From: Bradyrhizobium iriomotense
Lineage (GTDB): Bacteria; Pseudomonadota; Alphaproteobacteria; Rhizobiales; Xanthobacteraceae
DNA: 64,000 bases
NCBI RefSeq assembly: GCF_018130765.1
Contig: NZ_JAFCJZ010000003.1
Coordinates: 434,001 to 498,000, forward strand
Reading direction: 5' to 3'
In this document: positions 34,046 to 45,401 of the stretch, piece by piece
How positions within the stretch are numbered: position 1 is the first letter of the stretch
Layout of the letters: each line of letters begins with the position of its first letter
The notes under the pieces: generated by a model
Database searches by the model: none
What the model saw: only the letters and a program-made list of their open reading frames with translations
Told to the model about the DNA's origin: nothing
Position numbers and translations under genes: made by a program

Positions 34046-37000
34046 TCAAAATCCGTATTTCACCGCACCACGCACCCTCTGGCTCTCGATGCCGCTGATA
34101 GAGCTCGTCAGCAGATATTCGAGATCGAGGCTGAGTGCGTTACCGACATCGGCTTTCACGGAAAGTCCGCCGGTCATGGTGTCGCGCGCCGTCGGGGTCC
34201 CGCTGAGCGTATAGCCGGAGGTCAGGCCGGCGAGATCGACGTAGTTCAGGCCCTGCACATAGCCGCCGTCGAAGGCGTGCCGCCATTCCGCGCGGACGGC
34301 TGGCGTCAACAGGCCCCAGTTCTGCAGCATCGGATAGGCGAGGCGGCCGCCGAGAACGCTGGCGACGCTGGTCGTGCTCATCCTGTCATAGCTCAGGGCC
34401 CATAGGCTCGAGCCGGTCTCGTTGTAGGCGCCCAGCGTGGCATTCACGATATCGACGCGGCCGTAGCTCGAAAGCTTCCAGCCGTCCCATCGGGAGACAT
34501 GGCTCACGCCGACCGTGCCGAAGAGCTGGCTGCCCGAGCGCTGGCTGTCCAGCATGACGTTGCCGTCACTGGACCACCGTTTGCCGTCGAAACGGAGCCA
34601 ACCATAACCGCCGGCGACATCCAGATAGGTGTGGGGCAGGAAGTTCCAGCTTGCATAGATCGTCGCGTTGAAGCTGCGCGCATCGATCCTCGATCCGTCC
34701 GTTCCGATCTTGTTGTGGTCGAAGCCGAGACCGAATGCGGCGCCCGCCTTGAGGCCGTCGGTGACGGTTCGATCGAAACCGAGCGTCAGTCCGGAGGACG
34801 TGAAGCGGTTGTCGTAGCTGTTGTCGCCTTGCAGCCTGCCGAAGCCAACCGTTCCGAATGCCCAGACATTGAATGGCAGCAGATTGGCCTTGTTGATGCG
34901 CTCGACCGCCTGAGGGAGCGCGGCGGCGAGCTGGTTGACGGCACGGCCGGCGTCGGACTGCGACGTCAGGCTCGTGCGGATCGGCAGATCGTCGGCGTAG
35001 CTGAGGGCCTGTGCCGCTGCGGACCGGTCGTTGAAGAGGCCGGCCGCCCGACGGTCGATTTCGGAATTGCTGGCCGATGCGCCGGACGGGCCTGCGGCCG
35101 CGATCGGGCCGGAGCCGGGTGCGCCATCATCCGCATCGTGCAGGCCTTCGAGACGCTGGAATATGTTACCGATCTGGGTCTGGCCGAAGCGGACCGCGGT
35201 CGAGACCTGCGAGGCGACGGTTCCACGGACCGCCACGCTTGTGCCGGGATCGGAGCGTCCGACCGTGAGCGAGATAGCGTTTGACGTGGCAGCGGCATTG
35301 TTGCCGTCACCGGCATAGATCGCGACAATCGAATGCGCGCCCGACGCCAGAGGCAAGGTCGTGAAGGATGCAGCCGAGCCGGAGATCGTCGCGGTGCCCA
35401 GCACGATCGTGCCGTCCTTGAAGCTAACGCTGCCGGTCGGGGAAGCGCCTCCGGACAGTGTCGCCGTCAGGGTGACGGACTGGCCGGCCGCAGGCGCGCT
35501 CGCCGAGCTCGATACGGCGATCGAGGGCGCGGCCTTGCCGATCGTCAGCGCGATCGCGCTCGATGTTGCCGAGGCATTGCTGCCGTCGCCGCCATAGATC
35601 GCCGTCAGGGAATGGGAGCCCACGACAAGTGTCGATGTTGCGAACGTCGCGGTCGCGCCCGAGATGGTCGCCGTACCGAGCGTCGTCGTGCCGTCCTTGA
35701 AGGTGACGGAGCCTGACGGCGAGGAGCCGCCGGAGAGCACCGCGGTGAAGACCACCGACTGGCCGGCGGGTGCCGAAGTCGACGAGCTGGACAGCAGGAT
35801 CGAGGGCGATGCCTGGCCGACGGTCACGGCGATCGCACCTGACGTCGCGGCGGTATTGCTGCTGTCGCCGGCATAGACGGCGGTGATGGAATGGCTGCCG
35901 GCGGTCAGCGCGGAGGTCACGAGGATTGCGGTCGAGCCCGAGACCGTCGCAGTGCCCAGCGTGGAGGCGCCGTCCTGGAATGTCACGGTGCCGCTCGGCG
36001 AGGAGCCGCCGGACAATATTGCCGTGAACGTCACCGACTGGCCGGCGGCCGGCGACGTCAACGAGGCCGATACCGAGATCGAGGGTGACACCTTGGCGAC
36101 GGTGACGGTGACGGCGCCGGAGGTCGCCGCGGCATTGCTGCTGTCCCCGCCATAGGCCGCCGTGATGCTGTGCGCGCCGATCGCGAGCGCCGCCGTCGTG
36201 AAGGTTGCCGTTGTGCCCGAGATCGCGGCTGAGCCGAGGACGGTGGCACCGTCGTTGAAGGTCACTGTGCCGCTCGCCGATGATCCTCCCGAAACCGTGG
36301 CGGTGAAGGTGACCGACTGTCCGGCGGACGGCGAAGCTGACGAAGCCGCAAGCGCGAGTGAGGCCGAGGCCTTGCCGACGGTCACCGTCACGGCGGTTGA
36401 CGTCGCCCCGGCGTTGCCGCTGTCTCCGCCATAGACCGCGGTGATCGTGTGTGTTCCGACCGCAAGCGCTGCGGTGGTGAAGGTTGCGCTCGAACCCGCG
36501 ATCGCGGCGGAGCCGAGGATAGTGGCTCCGTCCTGGAAGGTCACGGTGCCACTTGGCGACGATCCTCCTGAGAGCGTTGCCGTGAAGGTGACGGACTGGC
36601 CGACAGCCGGCGCCGTCGATGACGCCGCGAGCGAGATCGAAGGTGACGCCTGGCCGACCGTCACCATGATCGCACTGGAGGTGGCCGTGGCGTTGCTGCC
36701 GTCGCCGCCATAGACGGCGGTGATCGCATGTGTGCCGACCGTGAAGGCGGAGGTCGTCAGCGTCGCGCTCGCGCCCGAGATCGTGGCGGAGCCGAGCACA
36801 GTGGCGCCATCCTGGAAGGTCACGGAGCCGGTCGGCGAGGAGCCGCCGGAGAGTGTTGCCGTGAAGGTCACGGACTGACCGACGGTCGCCGCGCTCGACG
36901 AGCTGGAAACGGTCAGCGACGGCGAGACCTTGCCGACCGTGACGGTGATCGTGCCCGAACTTGCCGAGCCGTTGCTGCCGTCGCCGCCGTAAATTGCGGT

Positions 37001-38530
37001 GATCGGATGCGCGCCGACCGCGAGCGACGAGGTCGTGAAGGTTGCAGTCGAGCCCGAAATCGTGGCCGCCCCCAGCGTCGTGGAGCCGTCCTTGAAGGTC
37101 ACGGAGCCGGTCGGCGAAGAGCCTCCGGAAAGTGTCGCCGTGAAGATCACCGATTGGCCGAGCGTCGGCGACAGCGAGGAGCTCGAAATCGAGACAGACA
37201 GCGATGCGCTGCCGACCGCCACCGTGATGGCGTTGGAGGTCGCGCCGGCATTGTGGCTGTCGCCGCCATAGACGGCGGTGATCGTATGCGATCCGGTCGA
37301 CAGCGACGATACCGTCAGCATCGCGGCCGATCCGGAAACGGTGCCGGAGCCGAGCGAGGTGGCTCCGTCATAGAAGGTGACAGAGCCGCCCGGCGAGGTG
37401 CCGCCGCTGAGCGAAGCGACCAGTGTCGCGGGGTCGCCAGCGCTGGTTGACGTCGACGATGCGCCCAGGGTGACGGTCGGCGCATCCTGCGTGATCGTCA
37501 CGGTGACCGAGCCCGACGTAACCGACGCGTTGGTGGTGTCACCGTTGTAGGTCGCGGTGATCGTGTGCGAGCCGACGGACAGCGACGACACCGCCAGGAT
37601 GGCGGTCGTCCCGGAGATGGTGGCGCTGCCGAGCTGGGTCGCGCCTTCCTGGAAGGTGACGGTGCCGCTCGGCGAGGCCCCGCCGGTCAGGGTCGCGACG
37701 AGTGCAACGGATGAGCCGTAGCTTGCCGAAGAGGACGAGGCGGCGAGCGCGATCGAAGGCGTGATCTGGGCCACCGTGACCGTGGTGGAGCCGCTCGTAG
37801 CCGAATTGTTGTTGGAGTTGCCCGAATAGCTTGCGGTGATCGCGTTTGCTCCGACCGGCAGCGAACTGACCGTCAGGCTTGCTGTCGTCCCCGAGAGAGA
37901 CGCGGTGCCGAGCGACGTTCCGTTGGCGTAGAAGGTGACTGTTCCGCTCGGCGAATAGCCTCCGCTCAGCGTCGCCGTCAGCGTCACCGAATTGCCGTAG
38001 ATGATGGAGGAGGACGACGACGAGACGGACAGTGTCGGTGACGCCTTGTCGATCGTGATCTGGTAGGGGATGCTGCCCCAGCCCAAGCCGAGGGGAGTGG
38101 CATCCGAAGGAAGATTGCCGGACCCGGTCATGATCGATATGAACCCGAGATAGGTGCCTGCCGCCGTCGGGGTGCCGTTCATGGCAACGGAGCATGTGTC
38201 GCCGCTCGACGTATTCGAAATCGTCACCCCCGGCACGAAGGGGGGCATATCCGAAATCTGGCACTCGATGTCGTCGGTATAGATCGTGACGCTCTGCGAG
38301 TACGCGGTTCCGATCGTTCCGTTCGGGAGTGTTCGGAGGGCATGGGCCGGCGCGCTCGCGCAGAAGAGCAGAACGGCGGCCAGCCAAAGGCTGACAACAG
38401 CGTTTCGAACGGTGCGAGGCAGCACCGTCGCGATCGGCTCTGCATGGGCGAATGACGATGTCGCTCGCGTGGCGCGGCCCCTCTCAAGGTGCCCGCCGTG
38501 CGCGACCACGTCGAAACAATCGGAATGCAT
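34046..38530 (-). CDS. Autotransporter with ten tandem Ig-like repeats and an outer-membrane beta-barrel
   Basis: This 1494-residue protein has an extended N-region and a signal peptide ending about residue 64 (PAHA). A divergent domain follows (residues 65-161, one disulfide-capable cysteine pair). Ten consecutive 93-residue bacterial Ig-like (Ig-like domain 3 type) repeats fill residues 162-1091, then a linker with a helical QTQIGNIFQRLEGLH segment and a C-terminal barrel (about 1218-1494) ending YGF, as autotransporter barrels do. Each repeat shows SPSGTVTFQDG...LG and HxITAVYGGD. A stiff surface stalk for adhesion or contact is the likely role. The start at 38530 is uncertain; a later non-ATG start nearer the signal helix is possible. 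A conserved promoter element lies 111-174 bp upstream. Confidence 0.9.
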   Translation of the reverse strand: MHSDCFDVVAHGGHLERGRATRATSSFAHAEPIATVLPRTVRNAVVSLWLAAVLLFCASAPAHALRTLPNGTIGTAYSQSVTIYTDDIECQISDMPPFVPGVTISNTSSGDTCSVAMNGTPTAAGTYLGFISIMTGSGNLPSDATPLGLGWGSIPYQITIDKASPTLSVSSSSSSIIYGNSVTLTATLSGGYSPSGTVTFYANGTSLGTASLSGTTASLTVSSLPVGANAITASYSGNSNNNSATSGSTTVTVAQITPSIALAASSSSASYGSSVALVATLTGGASPSGTVTFQEGATQLGSATISGTTAILAVSSLSVGSHTITATYNGDTTNASVTSGSVTVTITQDAPTVTLGASSTSTSAGDPATLVASLSGGTSPGGSVTFYDGATSLGSGTVSGSAAMLTVSSLSTGSHTITAVYGGDSHNAGATSNAITVAVGSASLSVSISSSSLSPTLGQSVIFTATLSGGSSPTGSVTFKDGSTTLGAATISGSTATFTTSSLAVGAHPITAIYGGDGSNGSASSGTITVTVGKVSPSLTVSSSSSAATVGQSVTFTATLSGGSSPTGSVTFQDGATVLGSATISGASATLTTSAFTVGTHAITAVYGGDGSNATATSSAIMVTVGQASPSISLAASSTAPAVGQSVTFTATLSGGSSPSGTVTFQDGATILGSAAIAGSSATFTTAALAVGTHTITAVYGGDSGNAGATSTAVTVTVGKASASLALAASSASPSAGQSVTFTATVSGGSSASGTVTFNDGATVLGSAAISGTTATFTTAALAIGAHSITAAYGGDSSNAAATSGAVTVTVAKVSPSISVSASLTSPAAGQSVTFTAILSGGSSPSGTVTFQDGASTLGTATVSGSTAILVTSALTAGSHSITAVYAGDSSNTAATSGAIAVTVGQASPSILLSSSSTSAPAGQSVVFTAVLSGGSSPSGSVTFKDGTTTLGTATISGATATFATSTLVVGSHSLTAIYGGDGSNASATSSAIALTIGKAAPSIAVSSSASAPAAGQSVTLTATLSGGASPTGSVSFKDGTIVLGTATISGSAASFTTLPLASGAHSIVAIYAGDGNNAAATSNAISLTVGRSDPGTSVAVRGTVASQVSTAVRFGQTQIGNIFQRLEGLHDADDGAPGSGPIAAAGPSGASASNSEIDRRAAGLFNDRSAAAQALSYADDLPIRTSLTSQSDAGRAVNQLAAALPQAVERINKANLLPFNVWAFGTVGFGRLQGDNSYDNRFTSSGLTLGFDRTVTDGLKAGAAFGLGFDHNKIGTDGSRIDARSFNATIYASWNFLPHTYLDVAGGYGWLRFDGKRWSSDGNVMLDSQRSGSQLFGTVGVSHVSRWDGWKLSSYGRVDIVNATLGAYNETGSSLWALSYDRMSTTSVASVLGGRLAYPMLQNWGLLTPAVRAEWRHAFDGGYVQGLNYVDLAGLTSGYTLSGTPTARDTMTGGLSVKADVGNALSLDLEYLLTSSISGIESQRVRGAVKYGF
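35258..38047 (-). repeat. Ten tandem 279-bp in-frame repeats coding Ig-like domains
   Basis: The sequence has a strict 279-bp (93-codon) period with no length variation in any unit. Protein units 4 to 9 (numbered from the N-terminus) are most alike (GQSVTFTATLSGGSSPSGTVTFQDG core in several), while units 1-3 are more divergent. This suggests recent expansion in the middle of the array and a potential for copy-number change by recombination. Confidence 0.93.
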
Positions 38531-38640
38531 GCCCTGTCCCCGTCGTTCGGATCCCGCGCGATTGACGTCGCAGGGATTGCGCAGGCGAGGAGAGGGGTCG
38601 TCAGCGGAGGTGATCCGCCAACGCTCGATATCTCACACAC

Positions 38641-38704
38641 CTGAGATCGTCTTGTCGGGTCTGGTAGGCGACGGACGGCAAATCCACCATCAACGCGGAT
38701 TGAT
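38641..38704 (-). promoter_or_regulatory. Conserved promoter element of the Ig-repeat autotransporter
   Basis: In plus-strand order the element reads CTGAGATCG, 14 bases, GTAGGCGA, 17 bases, then the palindrome-like ATCAACGCGGATTGAT (38689-38704). The same words with identical spacing occur at 40906-40969 before the second autotransporter. The palindrome would be the activator or repressor site; the two conserved blocks closer to the gene are probably the promoter core. Confidence 0.65.
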
Positions 38705-38723
38705 CCTGGGGATCGGGCAGCCG

Positions 38724-38915
38724 CTAGTCGCATTCCTGCGACAGCGCCAATTGTCCCGGGGCTGTTCGGTCCAAAGTGGCGCGATCGCAGATCGTCAAGG
38801 CGACGATGTGAACGACCAGGAAGGCGGCGGCCACGGCCAGCAGCCAGCCCATCTCGTCCTGGGCTCGAGGCCGCGCGGCCGACCTTGCTCGCGCTGGCTT
38901 GCCTGCAACGTTCAT
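38724..38915 (-). CDS. Small single-pass membrane protein (hypothetical)
   Basis: A 63-residue ORF has a basic, Ala/Arg-rich N-terminus of about 20 residues, one hydrophobic helix (GWLLAVAAAFLVVHIVAL, residues 23-40) and a polar tail. GGGGGGACGGAC before ATG at 38915 could serve as ribosome-binding site. It lies 73 bp after the IPT-domain autotransporter gene on the same strand and ends 20 bp before the next conserved promoter element. I do not recognise a family. It could be an accessory inner-membrane peptide of the surface system or a chance ORF. Confidence 0.45.
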   Translation of the reverse strand: MNVAGKPARARSAARPRAQDEMGWLLAVAAAFLVVHIVALTICDRATLDRTAPGQLALSQECD

Positions 38916-38988
38916 GTCCGTCCCCCCGGCATCCGTGTGGAACTCTTGATGTGTGATTGCTGCTGATCCCGCGACGCCGGCGTCGTCT

Positions 38989-40827
38989 TTAGAACCCGAT
39001 CCTGACGTGCGCGCGCCCGCGCTCGCTGCGCGCGTTCTGTGCGATCAGTTCGTCGAGCTGGATGCCGAGACTGACGGACCGGTTCACCTGCAGCTCGAAG
39101 CCGAGACCGAGCAGGGCCTGGTCGCGCTTTTCCGCCGAGCCGAACAGGCTGTAGATAGTCGTCGGATCGAAGCTGTAGGCGATCGCTTGCGCATAGGAGC
39201 CGCTGAGGCTGCGGCGATAGGCGAGCTCGAAGCTGGATTTGAGCGCGCCGGCGGAAGTGTCCGTCACATGGCTGAACCTGGTCCCGAGCACGCCCGCGAG
39301 ATCGACGGCCGAGGTCTGGTCGAAGGCGAGATTGTAGACGCCCGCACCGGTCTCGACATAGCCGTCGAGCCGGATCCATTGCAGGTCGAGCCGCGCATAG
39401 GGGGCGATCTTCCAGCGGCCGACCTTGGTCTCGTGGCTCACCGACAGCGAGCCGAACAGGTCGTTGGCGCCGCGATGTCCGGAGCCGAAGGCCTGCGCGG
39501 AGGTGTCGTAGCGATAATTGCCGAGCCTGCCGACGGCATAGCCGAGGACCGCGTCGATGAACCAGTGCGGCGCGACGCGGTAGCTGGCATAGGCCTGCGT
39601 GGACCAGACATTGGCATTGATGTGCGAGCCGTCGCTGCCGATCGTCGCATGGTCGATACCGAAGCCGACGGCGACACCGGCCTTCAGGTTGCGCGAGAGA
39701 CGCGAATCGACGCCGGCGGTGAGCCCGGTGGAGGACACGTTGTATTTGGCGTCGGCGTAAGTGGTATCCCGGCCGAACTGCAGCGCGCCCGCGGTCCAGT
39801 AGCGCAGCGACGAATCGGATCCGGCCGGCACGGGCACGGCCTGTTCATCCCTCGACTTTGGCCGGGCCTGCGCCACGTCGGATGCGGAGACCGTCCTGTC
39901 CCCGGCATCCGCCGGCAGGCCAGACTGTCTCTGCGGCACCGGCATCTGCGCGAAGGAGGCCCTGTTGCTGACCAGGGGCACGTCGTCATTGTGCAGCTCG
40001 ATCAGCCGGTCCTGCACATTGTCAATCTGCTGCTGCCCCATCACCTGCACGGTATGAACCTGGAAGTCGACCATCGCTTTCACGGTTGGATCCAGGGTCG
40101 GATCCGGCATGGCCGCGTAGCGATAGATGGCCGTGCCCGTGGCCGAGCCGAGCGGCGTCGTCACGGTGACATCGACCGCGCCTGCCGCGTGCGGCGGCGT
40201 CACCACCGATATCTGCGTCGCGCTCAGCACCGTGAACCCGAGCACGTTCACGCCGCCGAACTTGACCGACGTGGCGCCGGTGAGGTTCAGCCCGATGACG
40301 ATGGTCGTTTGCTGTCCGGCGATCGGGCCCGATGCCGGATTGGTGCTGGTCACCACGGGGCCAGGACCGGGGCCGGGGTTGGGAGCGGCCGTACAGGTGA
40401 CGGTGACGTCGATCTGCGACGGCAGGCCTTCGCTCAGGGAGCGCCAACTGAAGGTCTGCGTGCCGGTCACGGTCACGGTGACCTGCAGCGTGCCCGACGC
40501 CGCGCTGGAGCCGTCGGCATAATGGCCGCCGACACCGAGCTCGATGCCGTAGAAAAGGGTCGTGTCGACGACGAACGTGTAGTTCAGCTTGATGATGTCA
40601 CCCGCGGTCAGCGACACCGTGGTGTCGGACTGGTGATCGGCCCCGCTCACATTGAAGGTGCCGGCATTGATGTCGGCGCAGGTGGTCGCCGCGAGCGCGG
40701 CGCCGGCACCAAGGGCCTGGACCAGGACGAACAGCACGATCGCGCGCGACACAGCCCGGGCCGCCGCCGAGGTCGCCTGCTTGAGGCGGGTGAGACGCGC
40801 GCGCGTGCCGTGACAAAAGAAAGCCAT
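38989..40827 (-). CDS. IPT/TIG-domain autotransporter outer-membrane protein
   Basis: The 612-residue protein starts MAFFCHGTRARLTRLKQ and has a signal helix ending about residue 47 (GAALA). A beta-rich domain spans residues 48-146, followed by a PNPGPGPGP linker. Then comes an IPT/TIG domain (157-238, NPASGPIAGQQTTIVIG), a helical QQQIDNVQDRLIELH linker, and a C-terminal barrel (about 340-612) ending RIGF. Barrel and linker resemble the Ig-repeat autotransporter, so the two are diverged paralogues with different passengers. ATG at 40827 is preferred over an earlier in-frame start because it puts the signal peptide in place. It is divergent from the hybrid kinase with a shared palindrome between them. 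Confidence 0.87.
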   Translation of the reverse strand: MAFFCHGTRARLTRLKQATSAAARAVSRAIVLFVLVQALGAGAALAATTCADINAGTFNVSGADHQSDTTVSLTAGDIIKLNYTFVVDTTLFYGIELGVGGHYADGSSAASGTLQVTVTVTGTQTFSWRSLSEGLPSQIDVTVTCTAAPNPGPGPGPVVTSTNPASGPIAGQQTTIVIGLNLTGATSVKFGGVNVLGFTVLSATQISVVTPPHAAGAVDVTVTTPLGSATGTAIYRYAAMPDPTLDPTVKAMVDFQVHTVQVMGQQQIDNVQDRLIELHNDDVPLVSNRASFAQMPVPQRQSGLPADAGDRTVSASDVAQARPKSRDEQAVPVPAGSDSSLRYWTAGALQFGRDTTYADAKYNVSSTGLTAGVDSRLSRNLKAGVAVGFGIDHATIGSDGSHINANVWSTQAYASYRVAPHWFIDAVLGYAVGRLGNYRYDTSAQAFGSGHRGANDLFGSLSVSHETKVGRWKIAPYARLDLQWIRLDGYVETGAGVYNLAFDQTSAVDLAGVLGTRFSHVTDTSAGALKSSFELAYRRSLSGSYAQAIAYSFDPTTIYSLFGSAEKRDQALLGLGFELQVNRSVSLGIQLDELIAQNARSERGRAHVRIGF

Positions 40828-40905
40828 AACCCAATTCCCACTCGTCCAGATCCCCGGCCGCGATTGGCTGTAGCGCGGGACCGCGCGACTCGACGTCGGA
40901 CGTGT

Positions 40906-40969
40906 CTGAGATCGACTGAAAGGGGCTCGTAGGCGAACGGGATCAAAACGGCCATCAACGCCGGTTGAT
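40906..40969. promoter_or_regulatory. Conserved regulatory element between IPT autotransporter and hybrid kinase
   Basis: The element contains CTGAGATCG, GTAGGCGA and the perfect palindrome ATCAACGCCGGTTGAT (40954-40969; arms ATCAAC/GTTGAT) with the same spacings as at 38641-38704. The palindrome is 127 bp upstream of the autotransporter start and 109 bp upstream of the kinase start, so it may serve both directions. Confidence 0.68.
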
Positions 40970-41077
40970 CGTCCTGTCGGCCGAGACAAGCGAGCCCCCG
41001 ACTTTGGCTCTGGACGAGGGCGGATCAACTCTGCAATGGAAGAGCTCCAGAGTGAATGAGCGCGGGGATAGGCCGGG

Positions 41078-43610
<2,533 letters not shown>

Positions 43611-43636
<26 letters not shown>

Positions 43637-44300
43637 GGACGCGCCGGAGATCCGGCTGATGCTGACCTCGTTCCTCCAGGAAGAAGGCATGGTCGCCCAT
43701 GGCATGGCGACCGGCGGCGAGCTGCGCGCGGGGCTCGCGGCGCTGAGGCCCGACATCGTCCTGCTCGACATCAACCTGCCCGATGCCGACGGCATTGCGC
43801 TCGCACGCGAATTGCGGCTCGGCGAGCAATGCGGGCTGATCTTCGTCACCAGCCGGGATTCCGACGACGACGTTCTTTCGGGGCTGGAGGCGGGGGGCGA
43901 CGACTATATCTCCAAGCCGATTAACCTGCGTACGCTGCTGGCCCGCATCCGCAGCGTCCTGCGCCGGACCAAGGAATCGGTCGTCACCTTCGACGGCTGG
44001 ATTCTCGACCCGGTCCGGCGCGAGCTGTTTCGTCCCGACGGCAGCATGGTCAAGCTGACCTCAGGCGAATTCAACATCCTCGCCGCCCTTGCTTCGCAGA
44101 TGACGCGGCCGCTCAGCCGCGATTTCCTGCTCGACGTCATCTCCAATCGCGACCCCCGCGAGATCAGCGAGCACACGGTCGACAATCTGATCGTGCGGCT
44201 GCGGCGGAAGATGCAATATGACGGAACGGCGGCGCCGATCGCAACGGTGCGCGGCGTCGGCTATGCGCTGATTCCGGTGCAGCAGCCGGCCCGCACCTGA
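43611..44300 (+). CDS. OmpR-family response regulator
   Basis: The 229-residue regulator has a receiver with acceptor Asp53 in VLLDINLPDADG, conserved TSR and SKPINLRTLLARI, and a C-terminal winged helix (SGEFNILAALASQ, DNLIVRLRRKM, RGVGYALIP). The start lies inside the end of the kinase gene and follows GAAGGGG, so the pair is translationally coupled and the Hpt domain is the likely phosphodonor. OmpR proteins bind direct or inverted repeats as dimers. The 16-bp palindromes found at 38689, 40954 and 46505 are plausible targets, though not proven. Confidence 0.93.
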
Positions 44301-44322
44301 CGGACATTGATGCGGACCGTCC

Positions 44323-44340
44323 CGGGCATCTCGGCCCGGT
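44323..44340. terminator. Short hairpin between convergent regulator and channel genes
   Basis: CCGGGC and GCCCGG form a perfect 6-bp stem with a 6-base loop in the 39-bp gap, touching the channel gene's stop codon. Neither side has a T-run, so terminator function is tentative. Confidence 0.35.
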
Positions 44341-45401
44341 CAGACCGGGATCGCGCGCACCGCCGCCCCGATGCAGATCGCAGCCATGATGGATGGCAGC
44401 GCCCAGCGCATCTGCCGCCTCAGTTCATCGATCATGGCCGCACTGAGCGCCCCGGTGCGACGTGACAGGGTATACAGCGACATGTCGACGATCAGGACCA
44501 CGATCAGGTACATGTAGCCGAGAGAGATGATCTGGGCGACCGGCGTGTTGAGCGAAATGCAGCCCGGAAAACTCGATTCGAACGTGAAGCTGATGGCCGC
44601 GAGCGCGAGCAGCGACGAGAAGATCAGGCTGCCCTTGTCCTTCGAGATCAGATCCGGCGCCCACAGCACGAAAACCGATACCGCCAGCACGGCCATGATT
44701 GGCACAAAGATGCGCAGGAGATAGTGCGTCGAGATCCGCGCGAGCGTCATGGTCACGTCGAGCTTGGAATAGCTGCGGGCGTTCCAGCCCATCGCATCGC
44801 GGTTGGCGAAGCGCAGGCCGGCGGCGCGCCAGTCGACCGATGCGGTGGTATCCTCGATCCCGGAGATGTCTCGATCGGCTTCGGTGGAAATCAGGATGGC
44901 GTCCTGCGCCGCGTGGCGCGGCAGAAAGAACGAGAGCGTGAGATCCTGGCGATCGAAGGGGAAGGCGCTGAGGTTGAGGCCGAAGCGAAAGCGCGCTTCG
45001 TAACGCTCGATGAGCATCACTTCGCCGTTGGCATAGGTCGACGTGGCTACCGTGCGAGCCTCCGGCTCGCCGATGCGATTCTCGATTTCGAGGCCGGGCG
45101 TCCAGATCGATTTCAGATACGCGTCGGCATCCGCACCCGTGCGATCGAGGCGGCCGAAGCCTATCGTGACCGGATCGAAGGCCTGCCGATGGTCGGTCCA
45201 GCGCTGCGTGACCTCGACGAACAGGCGTCCCTCTCCAACGACCTCCTTGATGGAGAGCACCTTGAGGATTCGCACCGCGACCCGCACTCGCACCGGTAGC
45301 TGTGCTCCCGCGGGCAATTCGGTCTGAGCGGCCTCCGCTGGCGCTGCAACGAGACAGAACAACGCCAGGAAAAGGCTGAGGATGCGGGCGAAGGGTCTCA
45401 T
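44340..45401 (-). CDS. Bacterial pentameric ligand-gated ion channel homologue (Cys-loop receptor fold)
   Basis: The protein has 353 residues from ATG at 45401, or 355 from ATG at 45407; positions use the longer form. A signal peptide ends near residue 27, then an extracellular beta-sandwich. IWTPGLEIEN (101-110) matches the conserved loop A WxP and FPFDRQDL (149-156) the Cys-loop FPFD without cysteines, as in prokaryotic members. Four helices follow: M1 228-250, M2 259-279 (pore), M3 286-311 and M4 334-352. The M2-M3 loop has the usual proline (SSFPG). It should form a periplasm-gated inner-membrane pore. It overlaps the Cache gene by 4 bp (ATGA), so the two are made together. Ligand and ion selectivity are unknown. 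Confidence 0.85.
   Translation of the reverse strand: MRPFARILSLFLALFCLVAAPAEAAQTELPAGAQLPVRVRVAVRILKVLSIKEVVGEGRLFVEVTQRWTDHRQAFDPVTIGFGRLDRTGADADAYLKSIWTPGLEIENRIGEPEARTVATSTYANGEVMLIERYEARFRFGLNLSAFPFDRQDLTLSFFLPRHAAQDAILISTEADRDISGIEDTTASVDWRAAGLRFANRDAMGWNARSYSKLDVTMTLARISTHYLLRIFVPIMAVLAVSVFVLWAPDLISKDKGSLIFSSLLALAAISFTFESSFPGCISLNTPVAQIISLGYMYLIVVLIVDMSLYTLSRRTGALSAAMIDELRRQMRWALPSIMAAICIGAAVRAIPV

Noticed and set aside
35258..38047. Regular 279-bp periodicity that could be read as a satellite or CRISPR-like array
   Set aside because: The period is a multiple of three, lies in one long open frame and codes Ig-like domains throughout; units are contiguous with no spacers.
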